Assembly (NCBI GenBank): GCA_964569385.1
Contig: CAZMUM010000043.1
Coordinates: 1 to 35,870, forward strand
Length of the DNA: 35,870 bases
Reading direction: 5' to 3'
Origin: JAADHX01 sp964569385
GTDB taxonomy: Bacteria; Actinomycetota; Acidimicrobiia; Acidimicrobiales; Poriferisodalaceae
Part shown: in pieces, positions 17,617 to 25,319 of the stretch
How the letters are laid out: each line of letters starts with the position of its first letter
Position numbering within the stretch: position 1 is the stretch's first letter
Position numbers and translations under genes: made by a program
The notes under the pieces: generated by a model
Database searches by the model: none
The model's input: the letters and a program-made list of their open reading frames with translations, nothing else
Told to the model about the DNA's origin: nothing

Positions 17617-18608
17617 TGTTCTGCTCCAACTAGGTCGGCAAAGCGCCGTCGCCATTCGACTGACGGTTTGTCTGATTGAACGTTCACCAAGCCGGTGCGG
17701 CTGAGCGCCAGGGTTCCTGGAACCATCTCGAGCATGAGCTTGTCTTCGGCACCAATGGCCCGGTCGAATTCGACGATTTCTTGGGCATCGGTGTTGTGAT
17801 CGTCGTTGCGCCACACCACGAACGTAAACAGCGAGGTCGTGTCATCGACGGGAGTGCTGCACAACAACAGAATGTGTTCGAGCCCATCGTCGTAGCGAAT
17901 TGTGCTTCGGACAATGAACGGCAAACTGAATCCGGTTGACATCACCCGGTGCACGACGTCGTCGTCGCTGCCGCTGGTGACCACTGCTTGTTCTGGGTTG
18001 GCGGCGTCGACTTCGTACACATAACCGTAGAAGTCGTCGTCGAGCTGGCCAAGTTCGAGTTTGGGCACAACGGGATCGAGGCCGGTGCCGAAGGTTCCCG
18101 TGTGCACATACGGAAAGTGGCTGAAGTCGAGGAAATTGTCGACCATTCGCGGGGTCGACACGGCCCACGCGTCGACGCCGGTGTTGATGCGCCGAAACAC
18201 AGGATCGTCTTCTTGGAGAATCGTCGGGATGGCGGCGCTTGGTTCTCCAGGACAAATCCAGACCAACCCGTATCGTTCCTGCACCGAACAGCAATCGAGG
18301 TGCGCAGCGGGCGGAACCGCAGACCCTACGCCAGAAGAGGGAACGGCGGTGCAGCGTCCGTCGGCTCCGAAGGTCCAGCCGTGATAGCGACATTTGAGCT
18401 CGCCGCCAACAACGGACCCCATAGACAACGGGGCTTCGCGGTGTGGGCAGCGGTCTGGGGCCGCGGCAAGCCTGCCATCGGTGCCGCGCCACACAACTAG
18501 ATCGTTGCCAAGCAATCGCACCGCGACTGGGCCGGAGTCGACGTCGACACTCTCAAGAACCGGGTACCAGTGGCCGGCCAGCGCTCCTGCTGTAATGAAA
18601 CTGGTCAC
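17613..18608 (-). CDS. Rieske oxygenase of the vanillate O-demethylase / PaO-like type, first gene of the catabolic operon
   Basis: The product is about 331 residues from GTG 18608, weakly supported by AGGA nine bases upstream and by homology starting with FITAGALAGHWYPVLES. The Rieske centre is Cys54-Pro-His56 and Cys73-Arg-Tyr-His76, 16 residues apart. The mononuclear iron site is NFLDFSHFPYVH (Asp161, His164, His169), the form found in vanillate demethylase, toluenesulfonate and pheophorbide a oxygenase families. These enzymes remove methyl groups or oxygenate single positions. The frame open to 18833 lies under the divergent SnoaL gene and is not coding. It is the first gene of the operon; only 52 bases separate it from the divergent gene at 18661, so both promoters overlap there. 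No reductase gene was seen nearby. Confidence 0.87.
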   Translation of the reverse strand: MTSFITAGALAGHWYPVLESVDVDSGPVAVRLLGNDLVVWRGTDGRLAAAPDRCPHREAPLSMGSVVGGELKCRYHGWTFGADGRCTAVPSSGVGSAVPPAAHLDCCSVQERYGLVWICPGEPSAAIPTILQEDDPVFRRINTGVDAWAVSTPRMVDNFLDFSHFPYVHTGTFGTGLDPVVPKLELGQLDDDFYGYVYEVDAANPEQAVVTSGSDDDVVHRVMSTGFSLPFIVRSTIRYDDGLEHILLLCSTPVDDTTSLFTFVVWRNDDHNTDAQEIVEFDRAIGAEDKLMLEMVPGTLALSRTGLVNVQSDKPSVEWRRRFADLVGAEQ

Positions 18609-18656
18609 GAAGCAACGTCCTGAAGATCGAGTCGGGTATGACGGTACGACTGATCC

Positions 18657-18662
18657 TACAAT
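18657..18662 (+). promoter_or_regulatory. -10 box before the SnoaL-like gene
   Basis: TACAAT ends seven bases before the GTG at 18670, so transcription would begin at that GTG and make it a leaderless start. The box overlaps the ATG at 18661, which argues for the GTG as the true start. No -35 is visible. Weak, spacing-based evidence. Confidence 0.3.
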
Positions 18663-19146
18663 GCGCCCCGTGAGTGAAACGAACCAGCCAAGCACTAACT
18701 CCGGTGGCAGCCATCGGTCCGTACGGGCCGAAGCAGCGGCTTGCGTTGCCCGCTCATACTTGGCCTCCTTTGAACAGCGCAACGTCGCCGAAATTGCTGC
18801 CCACGTGAGCTCGGACTTTGTGAACGAACACACATCGGCTCTTGGCAGCAGCTGCGTCGGCAGGGCTGCCTATATCGAGCGGCTGCCAAACTTCCTTGGC
18901 GACATGATCGGACTTCAGTATGCAGTCGAGGAGTTGGTAGTTGAGGGTCAAAACGTGGCCGTGTTCTACACGATGACCGCGAAGTGGCAAGGTACGACCC
19001 CGGTTTCAATCCGAGGTGTCCAACGCCTAGTAGTGACCGATGGCCTCATCACCCACCGCACCGACTATTGGGACAGCACTACGTTTTTGGTGCAAGCTGA
19101 CAAATCGGCCAGGGAGGCTCTGGCCAGCTTCGGTGTCACTAGCTGA
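18661..19146 (+). CDS. SnoaL/NTF2-like small polyketide-cyclase-fold protein
   Basis: The product is 161 residues from ATG 18661, or 158 from the GTG at 18670, which a -10 box favours. The fold is read from a long first helix (AACVARSYLASFEQRNVAEIAAHVSSDFVNEH), a short second helix segment AYIERLPNFLGDM and the beta-sheet AVEELVVEGQNVAVFYTMTAKWQGT, SIRGVQRLVVTDGLITHRTDYWDSTTFLVQ. This is the usual SnoaL-like domain (R.V..F....I....DYWD). Members are cyclases, isomerases, dehydratases or ligand-binding proteins with no common catalytic residue. It is divergent from the Rieske operon and 16 bases ahead of a VOC gene in the same direction, so it may act on an intermediate of that pathway. Confidence 0.75.
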   Translation: MRPVSETNQPSTNSGGSHRSVRAEAAACVARSYLASFEQRNVAEIAAHVSSDFVNEHTSALGSSCVGRAAYIERLPNFLGDMIGLQYAVEELVVEGQNVAVFYTMTAKWQGTTPVSIRGVQRLVVTDGLITHRTDYWDSTTFLVQADKSAREALASFGVTS

Positions 19147-19155
19147 TGCTAGGTT
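19147..19155 (+). promoter_or_regulatory. Extended -10 box before the VOC gene at 19163
   Basis: TGCTAGGTT (TGN plus TAGGTT) ends 7 bases before the ATG at 19163, the same geometry as upstream of 6128. It starts one base after the previous stop codon, so this gene may also be transcribed on its own as a leaderless mRNA. No Shine-Dalgarno is present. Confidence 0.3.
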
Positions 19156-19162
19156 CTCGGTC

Positions 19163-19720
19163 ATGAGCGACGCGATCCACGAATCTGCTAGCAGATCCGA
19201 CTCTGACAACAGATACGACTCAGGTAACCCCGACCCGCAAACTGTTGGGCCCTCTGAGCCCCGCTGGACTCATTTGGCACTCAGGGTCACCGATATCGAG
19301 GCCACCATCGAATGGTTCACCGACTTCACGCCACTTGTTGTCGTGGCTCGCAATCAGGACGAAGCCGGCTTCGGCGCCTGGCTCGGTATGCCCGGCCGCA
19401 CCAACAATCCGTTCCTGTTGGTGATCGCCCAGTTCCTCGAGGGCAAGGATCCCTTCGCGCCAGCACCAAACGCAACCCTGGCACCATTCGCCCATCTCGG
19501 AATCGAGATGCCGAACCGCTCCGATATCGACCAAATCGCCGCCAAGGGAGATTCGGCCGGTTGCTTGGTAATGCCGCCGACCATGATGCCAGCTCCCATC
19601 GGCTATATCACTATGCTCACCGACCCAAACGGCAATACGATCGAGTTCTCCTGGGACCAAGGCGTTTATGCCACTCTCAACCAACAATGGGATGCTGCTG
19701 ACGCCGAACAGCACTCCTAG
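19163..19720 (+). CDS. VOC-superfamily protein
   Basis: The product is 185 residues from ATG 19163. After a hydrophilic lead of about 35 residues rich in Ser and Asp comes the VOC domain: WTHLALRVTDIEATIEWFTDFT (His candidate ligand), LVVVARNQDEAGFGAWLG, PFLLVIAQFLEG, FAHLGIEMPNRSDIDQIAAKGD and YITMLTDPNGNTIEFSWDQG with the ligand Glu. It follows the SnoaL-like gene by 16 bases and converges on the DUF885 gene with 7 bases between the stops. It is the fourth VOC gene in about 10 kb, all bordering the Rieske/Hyu operon, which suggests a pathway with several ring or lactone intermediates. Exact reaction unknown. Confidence 0.8.
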   Translation: MSDAIHESASRSDSDNRYDSGNPDPQTVGPSEPRWTHLALRVTDIEATIEWFTDFTPLVVVARNQDEAGFGAWLGMPGRTNNPFLLVIAQFLEGKDPFAPAPNATLAPFAHLGIEMPNRSDIDQIAAKGDSAGCLVMPPTMMPAPIGYITMLTDPNGNTIEFSWDQGVYATLNQQWDAADAEQHS

Positions 19721-19727
19721 ACGCTGC

Positions 19728-21464
19728 TTAGATCGCGTCCATCTCGGCGGCGAATTGATCCAAGCCAAGTGCGCCGAGCCCAAGTGCTGCGGAGTGCCAA
19801 CTCTTGCGATCGAAGCTAGAACCGTGTTTGGCTCGGGCCCGTGATCGAGCCTCAAGCCATGCTCGCTCGCCGATCTTGTAGCTGATCGCTTGCGCTGGCA
19901 TCGAGAGGTAACGCAACGCTTCGCTCTTGGCGAAAGATTCGTCTTGACCGCCGGCTGCCCTCAGGTGGGTCACGGCCAGATCGATATTCCACTTCTCGCC
20001 AGCGCCATGCCAACCAGTTGGGATCACACATTTGGTGTGCAGCCCGATGTCTACCACGACACGGGCCGCCCTGAAGGCCTGCATGCTCAAGAACCCAAGG
20101 CGGGTATCTGGCGTTCTAAACCAGCCGAGCTCGTCCATGAGTCGCTCGGCATAAAGTGCCCAGCCTTCGCCGTGGGCGGCATTGAAGGCCACGCGCTGAA
20201 AGCGAGTTAGTGGCAGAAGACGAGTCATTCCGAGCTGGAGGTGATGGCCAGGAACCGCCTCGTGGTACGCGGTGGTGACCTGATTCCAACGTGGGAAACG
20301 AGTCGCTCCCAAGGTCGGGAACCAGGTGGTTCCTGGAGACGAGAGATCTTCCGACGGAGGGCTGTAGTACGGCGCCGCTGCACAGCCAAGCGGCGGAATC
20401 GAGACATCACAACGAACGAGCTGCTCGGGAATGTCGAACTCGAGCCCGTTCAGGCCTTCGGTAGCTTCGTCGGTAACGTCTTGAAGCCAAGCCCGATAGT
20501 TATCGACGCCATCGATAACCCGACTGGGGTCTGTGGTGAGCAAGTGCATCACCTCATCACAGGACGCACCGGGCAGAATCCTCGCGCACTCGACCTTCCT
20601 TTCGGCCTCGATACGGGCGAGTTCTTGCCATCCCCAGTCGTAGGCATCGGCGAGGTCAAAATTGGAAGCGCCAAGTTGTGCGGCGGCAGCTATCTGATAT
20701 CGGTCGACGCCGACCCCGTCGGTCTCGGTTGCCAGCGGCGCGTAGGTATTGGCCAGCCATTGCCCGAGCCGTCCGTATGCCTCATCAGCGGCCGCGCCCG
20801 CAGAGGTTAGGCGTCTGCCAAGCGAGCCCTCACCGTGGGCGGCAGCGAAGCCTTGAAACCATCCGCCCGACCCGTCGCCCGCCCAGGTTCGACACTGGTT
20901 TACGACGCCATCCACCAGACGGACTGAGGCGACGTTGCCGTCGCCAAGGCCGGCCGACAGGCTCTCGATGTACCCGGCCATGGCGCCTGGCACCTTCTCG
21001 AGCCTGGTGGCGATGGTCTCCCAGTCTTTTGCGGTCTCGTTGTCCATCAGGTCGAAGATCGTCCGAGTCTGGGCTTGAGGCCCGACTAGCTCGCTCATGA
21101 GGCACGTTGGTTCGCCAGACTCGATTAGGCCAAGTTGGGCGGTGGCCCATTCAACCAAGAAATCGGCGCCAACCCGCTCCGATTCGGTGGTTGGACGCGA
21201 CGCCGATAGATCACGGAGGGTGCGCCAAAGGAGTCCGGCTAACTCGTCGGTGCCAGCCGGCGAGTGGTCGGTAAGGCCGGTCGAGTCTTTGCCAATTCCC
21301 AACGCCCTCACAGCGTTAGTCGGATCGAGAGCAGCGTACTCTGAAACGAACCGGTCAGAGATCGCACTAACCGTCTCGTTCGCGGCGGGTAGTCCGTTGT
21401 GCGGCGGCGGACGCCGGTAACCAAACTCGCGCTGTTCGGCAGGGTGATCCGAGAGGCGTCTCAT
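19728..21464 (-). CDS. DUF885-family putative zinc metallopeptidase
   Basis: The product is 578 residues from ATG 21464 with GAGGG six to seven bases upstream. It matches the DUF885 family, which is thought to be related to gluzincin-type peptidases: the key motif is AYHEAVPGHHLQLGM (HE.xPGHH), followed by FNAAHGEGWALYAERLMDELGW (the Glu-Gly-Trp-Ala.Y.E element) and VVVDIGLHTK. No signal peptide is seen, so it is likely cytoplasmic. The N-terminal part is helical. The length (about 550-600) is standard. Members have been linked to cleavage of short peptides or amides; the substrate here is unknown. It sits alone between a convergent VOC gene and a divergent gap of 387 bases. Confidence 0.83.
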   Translation of the reverse strand: MRRLSDHPAEQREFGYRRPPPHNGLPAANETVSAISDRFVSEYAALDPTNAVRALGIGKDSTGLTDHSPAGTDELAGLLWRTLRDLSASRPTTESERVGADFLVEWATAQLGLIESGEPTCLMSELVGPQAQTRTIFDLMDNETAKDWETIATRLEKVPGAMAGYIESLSAGLGDGNVASVRLVDGVVNQCRTWAGDGSGGWFQGFAAAHGEGSLGRRLTSAGAAADEAYGRLGQWLANTYAPLATETDGVGVDRYQIAAAAQLGASNFDLADAYDWGWQELARIEAERKVECARILPGASCDEVMHLLTTDPSRVIDGVDNYRAWLQDVTDEATEGLNGLEFDIPEQLVRCDVSIPPLGCAAAPYYSPPSEDLSSPGTTWFPTLGATRFPRWNQVTTAYHEAVPGHHLQLGMTRLLPLTRFQRVAFNAAHGEGWALYAERLMDELGWFRTPDTRLGFLSMQAFRAARVVVDIGLHTKCVIPTGWHGAGEKWNIDLAVTHLRAAGGQDESFAKSEALRYLSMPAQAISYKIGERAWLEARSRARAKHGSSFDRKSWHSAALGLGALGLDQFAAEMDAI

Positions 21465-21502
21465 TGGTCGCCCTCTCCACCAGAAACATCTACTTTGAGT
21501 AA

Positions 21503-21518
21503 CACGCGCAGGCGCGTG
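21503..21518. promoter_or_regulatory. Palindromic operator candidate upstream of the DUF885 gene
   Basis: CACGCGC-AG-GCGCGTG is a perfect 7-bp inverted repeat with a 2-base centre, 39-54 bases before the DUF885 start. GTAGTAGTGAGGT-type repeats flank it. The size and position fit the site of a dimeric repressor, for example of the TetR or GntR class. No regulator gene lies nearby. A short hairpin in a leader RNA is the alternative. Confidence 0.35.
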
Positions 21519-21527
21519 ACCTCACTA

Positions 21528-21695
21528 CTACTCACCATGCCGATCAATCGGAACTTCTATAGCGAAAGTGAGGAGTTCAGGCCTGATGCGCTGGTAATCC
21601 AATCGGGCTTCGTTGTCCGTCTGAAGAGTTCCCTGACCAGTCCCGTAGGTCACATCAACAACGCGTGCTCCGCCGGCTGGTACGTCGACATTCAT
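21528..21695 (-). CDS. Possible small ORF or gene remnant, 55 residues
   Basis: An ATG at 21695 opens a 55-residue frame ending in TAG at 21528; the frame is open about 25 codons further upstream to a stop. The residues look protein-like rather than antisense noise (MNVDVPAGGARVVDVTYG, then LDYQRIRPELLTFAIEVPID), with alternating beta-strand character. There is only a poor ribosome site (GAAAAG next to the ATG). It may be a decayed fragment of a larger gene or a chance frame. No family recognised. Confidence 0.25.
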   Translation of the reverse strand: MNVDVPAGGARVVDVTYGTGQGTLQTDNEARLDYQRIRPELLTFAIEVPIDRHGE

Positions 21696-21851
21696 CTTTT
21701 CGAGTGTCTTTTGGCGTGAGCGCCTAGAAATTTGGAGCCATACCGCGCCAATCGGCTAGCCAGGCAACTTGTTGATCACCGCTTGAGCACGGTAGGTGTC
21801 ACATCTGACTTGTTGGCTATGCGGGCCCCTGGTTTGGCCGACTAGAAATAG

Positions 21852-23615
21852 GTGAGCGCTGACGCCTGGATAACCGTTGTGGTGCTCTTGGCCACGTTCG
21901 GCATGCTTGTGCTCGACCGATTCGCACCATCTGGGATAGTTATCGGCGCAACGGTGGCGTTGTTGGTGGCCGACGTCGTCGATGCTCGGAGCGCATTTGC
22001 AGGGTTTTCGAACCCCGCACCGATCACTGTGGCGGCGCTGTTTGTGCTCGCCGCAGGGACTCAACGCACGGGCCTGCTCGCCGTTGCGGTGTCGCGTCTA
22101 CTTGGCAAACCAGGGCGCAAAGGTGTCGCTCATGCCAGGCTGTTGCTGCCGACCGCCGTAGCCAGCGGCGTGTTCAACAACACCCCGTTGGTAGCGATGT
22201 TGATACCCGACGTTGTTGCCTGGTCGCGTCGTCAGCGCCGCGACGCGTCCCGCTACCTGCTCCCGCTGTCATATGCCGCAATCCTCGGTGGAACACTCAC
22301 CGTGCTCGGTACCTCGACAAACCTGGTTGTGTCTGGCCTCCTTCAGGACACTGGCGAGGACCCCCTAGGCATATTCGAAGTGGCCAAGGTGGGTCTACCA
22401 GTCACCGTTGTCGGGTTAATCGTGCTCTTTAGTATGTCGATCCCTCTGTTGAGGCAGCGAACCACCGCACCGGACCAGCTCAACGCCGAAACTCGCGAGT
22501 TTCTGATGGAGATGATGGTGACCAACGACACCTCGGTCGCCGGCTGCACAGTCGAAGACGCCGGGTTGAGAAAGTTGTCTGGCGTATATCTCGTGCAGAT
22601 TCAACGTGGCGATCGGTCGATCGCTCCTGTCGGGCGCGAAGTTGTCCTTGAGACAGGCGACATTCTGGCGTTTGCCGGCGAGGTGTCGAACGTTCTGGAC
22701 CTACAACGAATGCCCGGTCTCGTCGGCGTCGACCGCGAATCGATCGCAACGCTCGATGTGGCTGGCCGTGGGCTGTACGAGGTTGTTGTTGGTCGAATGT
22801 CGCCTATTGCTGGCCACACCCTGCGCGAGGCCGACTTTCGAGCTAGATATGACGCGGCTGTTCTCGCCGTTCACCGGGCCGGGCATCGTCTCGATAGCAA
22901 ACTCGGCGATATTCGGCTGCGCCACGGCGACACTTTGGTTGTTGTGGCTGGCAACCACTTCAGATCCAGATGGGCTCAGGGTCCGGATTTCTTAGTGGTG
23001 GCGGCCCTGGACGCCCCTGCACCAGCCGCCAGCTCCAAGGCACCCATTGTGGCGGTGACGCTTGCTGCGTTCGTGGCATTATCCGCCCTCGGTGTGGTGT
23101 CGACGATGGAAGGGGCTCTCCTTGGTGCCGCTGTCATGATCGCCAGCCGAGTGCTCACCTTCGACGAAGCCAAACGCTCCGTTGATCTCGACGTCGTGCT
23201 GCTGATTGGAGCTGCGTTTGGGTTAGGCGCGGCGGTTCAACAGAGCGGGCTTGCTGGTGTCATCGCAGCTCGCTTCGTGACGAGCTTCGACGGGATGGGA
23301 ACATTCGGCCTCGTACTGGCCATAGTTCTCACTACCTCGGTGCTCACCGAGATCATCACGAACAACGCGGCCGCTGTCGTAGTGTTGCCAATAGCGCTAG
23401 CGATCGCCGGGCCCGCAGGAATTGATGTGCGCCTAATGGCCATTGCCGTCGCAGTCGCTGCTTCGACGTCATTCTTGTCGCCGATTGGTTATCAGACCAA
23501 CACTATGGTGTACGGCCCGGGTGGTTATCGGTTCGGCGATTACATCAGGTCCGGACTGCCGCTAAGCATCGCGGTGCAACTAACAATCGCCACTACCGTC
23601 ACCATGATGTCGTAG
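21852..23615 (+). CDS. SLC13/DASS-family permease with two cytoplasmic TrkA_C (RCK_C) domains
   Basis: The product is 587 residues from GTG 21852. The N-terminal half carries about five hydrophobic segments and the first signature pair, GVFNNTPLVAMLIPDV and LGTSTNLVVSGLL. A soluble insert of two TrkA_C domains follows (about residues 212-290, ending RSIAPVGREVVLETGDILAFAGE, and 312-380, ending LRHGDTLVVVAGN). The C-terminal half has the mirror pair ITNNAAAVVVLPIALAIA and SPIGYQTNTMVYGPGGYRFGDYIR. This inverted-repeat plan with the SNT-like motifs is that of divalent anion/Na+ symporters for sulfate, dicarboxylates or similar anions. The TrkA_C domains suggest control by a small ligand. The gene stands alone; uptake of a sulfur- or carboxylate-containing nutrient is plausible but not specified. 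Confidence 0.85.
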   Translation: MSADAWITVVVLLATFGMLVLDRFAPSGIVIGATVALLVADVVDARSAFAGFSNPAPITVAALFVLAAGTQRTGLLAVAVSRLLGKPGRKGVAHARLLLPTAVASGVFNNTPLVAMLIPDVVAWSRRQRRDASRYLLPLSYAAILGGTLTVLGTSTNLVVSGLLQDTGEDPLGIFEVAKVGLPVTVVGLIVLFSMSIPLLRQRTTAPDQLNAETREFLMEMMVTNDTSVAGCTVEDAGLRKLSGVYLVQIQRGDRSIAPVGREVVLETGDILAFAGEVSNVLDLQRMPGLVGVDRESIATLDVAGRGLYEVVVGRMSPIAGHTLREADFRARYDAAVLAVHRAGHRLDSKLGDIRLRHGDTLVVVAGNHFRSRWAQGPDFLVVAALDAPAPAASSKAPIVAVTLAAFVALSALGVVSTMEGALLGAAVMIASRVLTFDEAKRSVDLDVVLLIGAAFGLGAAVQQSGLAGVIAARFVTSFDGMGTFGLVLAIVLTTSVLTEIITNNAAAVVVLPIALAIAGPAGIDVRLMAIAVAVAASTSFLSPIGYQTNTMVYGPGGYRFGDYIRSGLPLSIAVQLTIATTVTMMS

Positions 23616-23655
23616 CCGATCTCGACGCTGGGGGCTCGGCCAGTAGGCGCGCAGA

Positions 23656-23709
23656 CCGTTTGCCCAGACTACCTTCTACTCTAGACTCGCTTCGCTCACT
23701 GGGCGACGG
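23656..23709. terminator. Inverted repeat between convergent permease and ligase genes
   Basis: CCGT-TT-GCCCAG (23656-23667) pairs with CTGGGC-G-ACGG (23699-23709), giving 10 base pairs with a small internal bulge and a 31-base loop. It occupies the 120-base gap between convergent genes, where a shared terminator is expected. No T-run is present. The loop holds CTACCTTCTACTCT, similar to the arm of the 9723-9815 element, so both may be members of one repeat family. Confidence 0.35.
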
Positions 23710-23735
23710 CTTGGCCTGTGGTCTCAGCCTCTTGG

Positions 23736-25316
23736 TCAGCCGTGTCGGGCTTTGAGCGCCTTCTTGTCGACCTTGCCAATCGGCAACATGGGGAGTTCAT
23801 CCAAGACCACGATCTCCTTCGGCACCTTGTAATTGGCTAGGTGCTGCTTGGCGAACGACCGCAGCTCGACGGCATCAACAGCGGCTGCACCATCGGACAT
23901 CACGTAGGCGATGCCGATCTCTTGGAACGTCGGGTCGGGAATGCTAATCACCGCGGCCATCGACACCTCAGCGTGTTCTTCGAGCGCCAACTCGACCTCG
24001 CGGGGGTAGACGTTGTATCCACCGCTCTTGAACATCTCACTCATACGCCCAACTATCTGGACGTAACCGTCTTGTCGATGGACCGCAAGGTCACCCGTGC
24101 GGAACCAACCATCTTCGGTGAAGGCAGCTGCGGTTGCCTCCGGAAGCTGCCAGTATCCAGCCATGGTGAACTCGCCTTTGACCTGCACCTCGCCGGGCTC
24201 GCCTCGACTAGCCTCACGGTCTTCTGCGTGCCAGATCCGAAAGGGAATCCGCGCATCAGGCCGCCCTACCGTGGTGGCAAGCAGTTCGATCGAATCATCG
24301 AGTCGGCTGTAAGTAACACCGCCCGTTGTTTCGGTCATTCCGTAGCCCATGGTGCATCGCGTGCACCCAGTTTTGTCCATTAGGGCCTGGAGAAGATCGG
24401 CCGGGATTGCAGCCCCGCCCCATGCGAGAAGATCGACTGAGCTCAGATCGATATTCTCGAACTCGGGGTGGCCAACACACATCTGCAGCATTGTTGGCAC
24501 CCCACCGATGGTGTTGAGCTGTTCGGCCTCAATCAGTTTCATCATTTCGAGCGGACGGAACTTCTCTTGAAAGAAGAGCGTGCCGCCACCAGTCATGGTT
24601 CGCCCGCAGATATCGCCGATTGCCCCGATGTGGTTTATCGGCAGGTTGCAAATGATGCGCCGCTCGGTGAGTGCCTTCAACTCGACGGCGAGCACGTTGC
24701 ACAGGTTGAGTCCCCGGTGCGTAAGTAGCGCACCCTTGGGGCGGCCGGTGCTTCCCGATGTGTACACAAGAAAGGCCGGGCCTAGTGGGTCGATCTCTGT
24801 TCTTCGCGCTGCGAGGTCATCGTCGGAGGTTTCGTCGGCGCCAAGGAGGAAGTCCTCCCATCTGCCCACCTGGTCGACATCAGAATTGCGGTCGAACAAG
24901 ATCAGCGCCTTAACCGCAGCGTGGTTGGCCAGCAGATCAAGCAGCTTGTCGTATTGATCTTCACCAACGACTGTGGCGAACCCGAAGATCATCGATGGCT
25001 CGGCATCGCCAACAATGTGGGCCAGTTCGCCAGCGGTGTATTTAGGGTTCAGCCCAACCCAGATGGCCCCGATGCTGGTCGCGGCCAGAAAGTGGATAAA
25101 GAACTCGGGCCTCGGGGTACTCATCATTGCCACTCGATCACCCTTGGCGACACCAGCGGAGATTAGAGCCTTAGCCGTTCTATCGACCAAGTAGCGGGTC
25201 TCGGCGTAGGTGAGCCTCATGTCATTGAGTACCAGGAACTCCTGGTCGGGACGCTCCTCGGCCTGGCGATCAAGATGGTCGGTAATCAAATCGAGAAGCG
25301 GAAGAGTTGTCTCCAC
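23736..25316 (-). CDS. AMP-forming acyl-CoA synthetase, medium/long-chain FadD-like
   Basis: The product is 526 residues from GTG 25316. It has a complete ANL set: VYTSGSTGRPKG (residues 184-195), CTMGYGMTETTGG, the C-terminal GDLAVHRQDGYVQIVGR hinge region and the catalytic Lys at about residue 515 (LPIGKVDKKALK). The FNLPINHIGAIGDI-like and GGVPTMLQM regions resemble fatty-acyl and cyclohexanecarboxylate CoA ligases. It activates a carboxylate using ATP. The start lies 3 bases after the stop of the MaoC hydratase gene, so both are translated from one message. Together they make the activation and enoyl-hydration steps of a beta-oxidation-like route; the acyl substrate is unknown. Confidence 0.88.
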   Translation of the reverse strand: METTLPLLDLITDHLDRQAEERPDQEFLVLNDMRLTYAETRYLVDRTAKALISAGVAKGDRVAMMSTPRPEFFIHFLAATSIGAIWVGLNPKYTAGELAHIVGDAEPSMIFGFATVVGEDQYDKLLDLLANHAAVKALILFDRNSDVDQVGRWEDFLLGADETSDDDLAARRTEIDPLGPAFLVYTSGSTGRPKGALLTHRGLNLCNVLAVELKALTERRIICNLPINHIGAIGDICGRTMTGGGTLFFQEKFRPLEMMKLIEAEQLNTIGGVPTMLQMCVGHPEFENIDLSSVDLLAWGGAAIPADLLQALMDKTGCTRCTMGYGMTETTGGVTYSRLDDSIELLATTVGRPDARIPFRIWHAEDREASRGEPGEVQVKGEFTMAGYWQLPEATAAAFTEDGWFRTGDLAVHRQDGYVQIVGRMSEMFKSGGYNVYPREVELALEEHAEVSMAAVISIPDPTFQEIGIAYVMSDGAAAVDAVELRSFAKQHLANYKVPKEIVVLDELPMLPIGKVDKKALKARHG

Positions 25317-25319
25317 GGT

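Larger units (their letters stand above)
21465..21851. other. Intergenic stretch without a convincing gene
   Basis: These 387 bases separate the divergent DUF885 and SLC13-type genes. They hold a GC-rich palindrome close to the DUF885 start and one small minus-strand reading frame (21528-21695), listed separately. Otherwise no gene, repeat or RNA fold was recognised. Confidence 0.6.
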
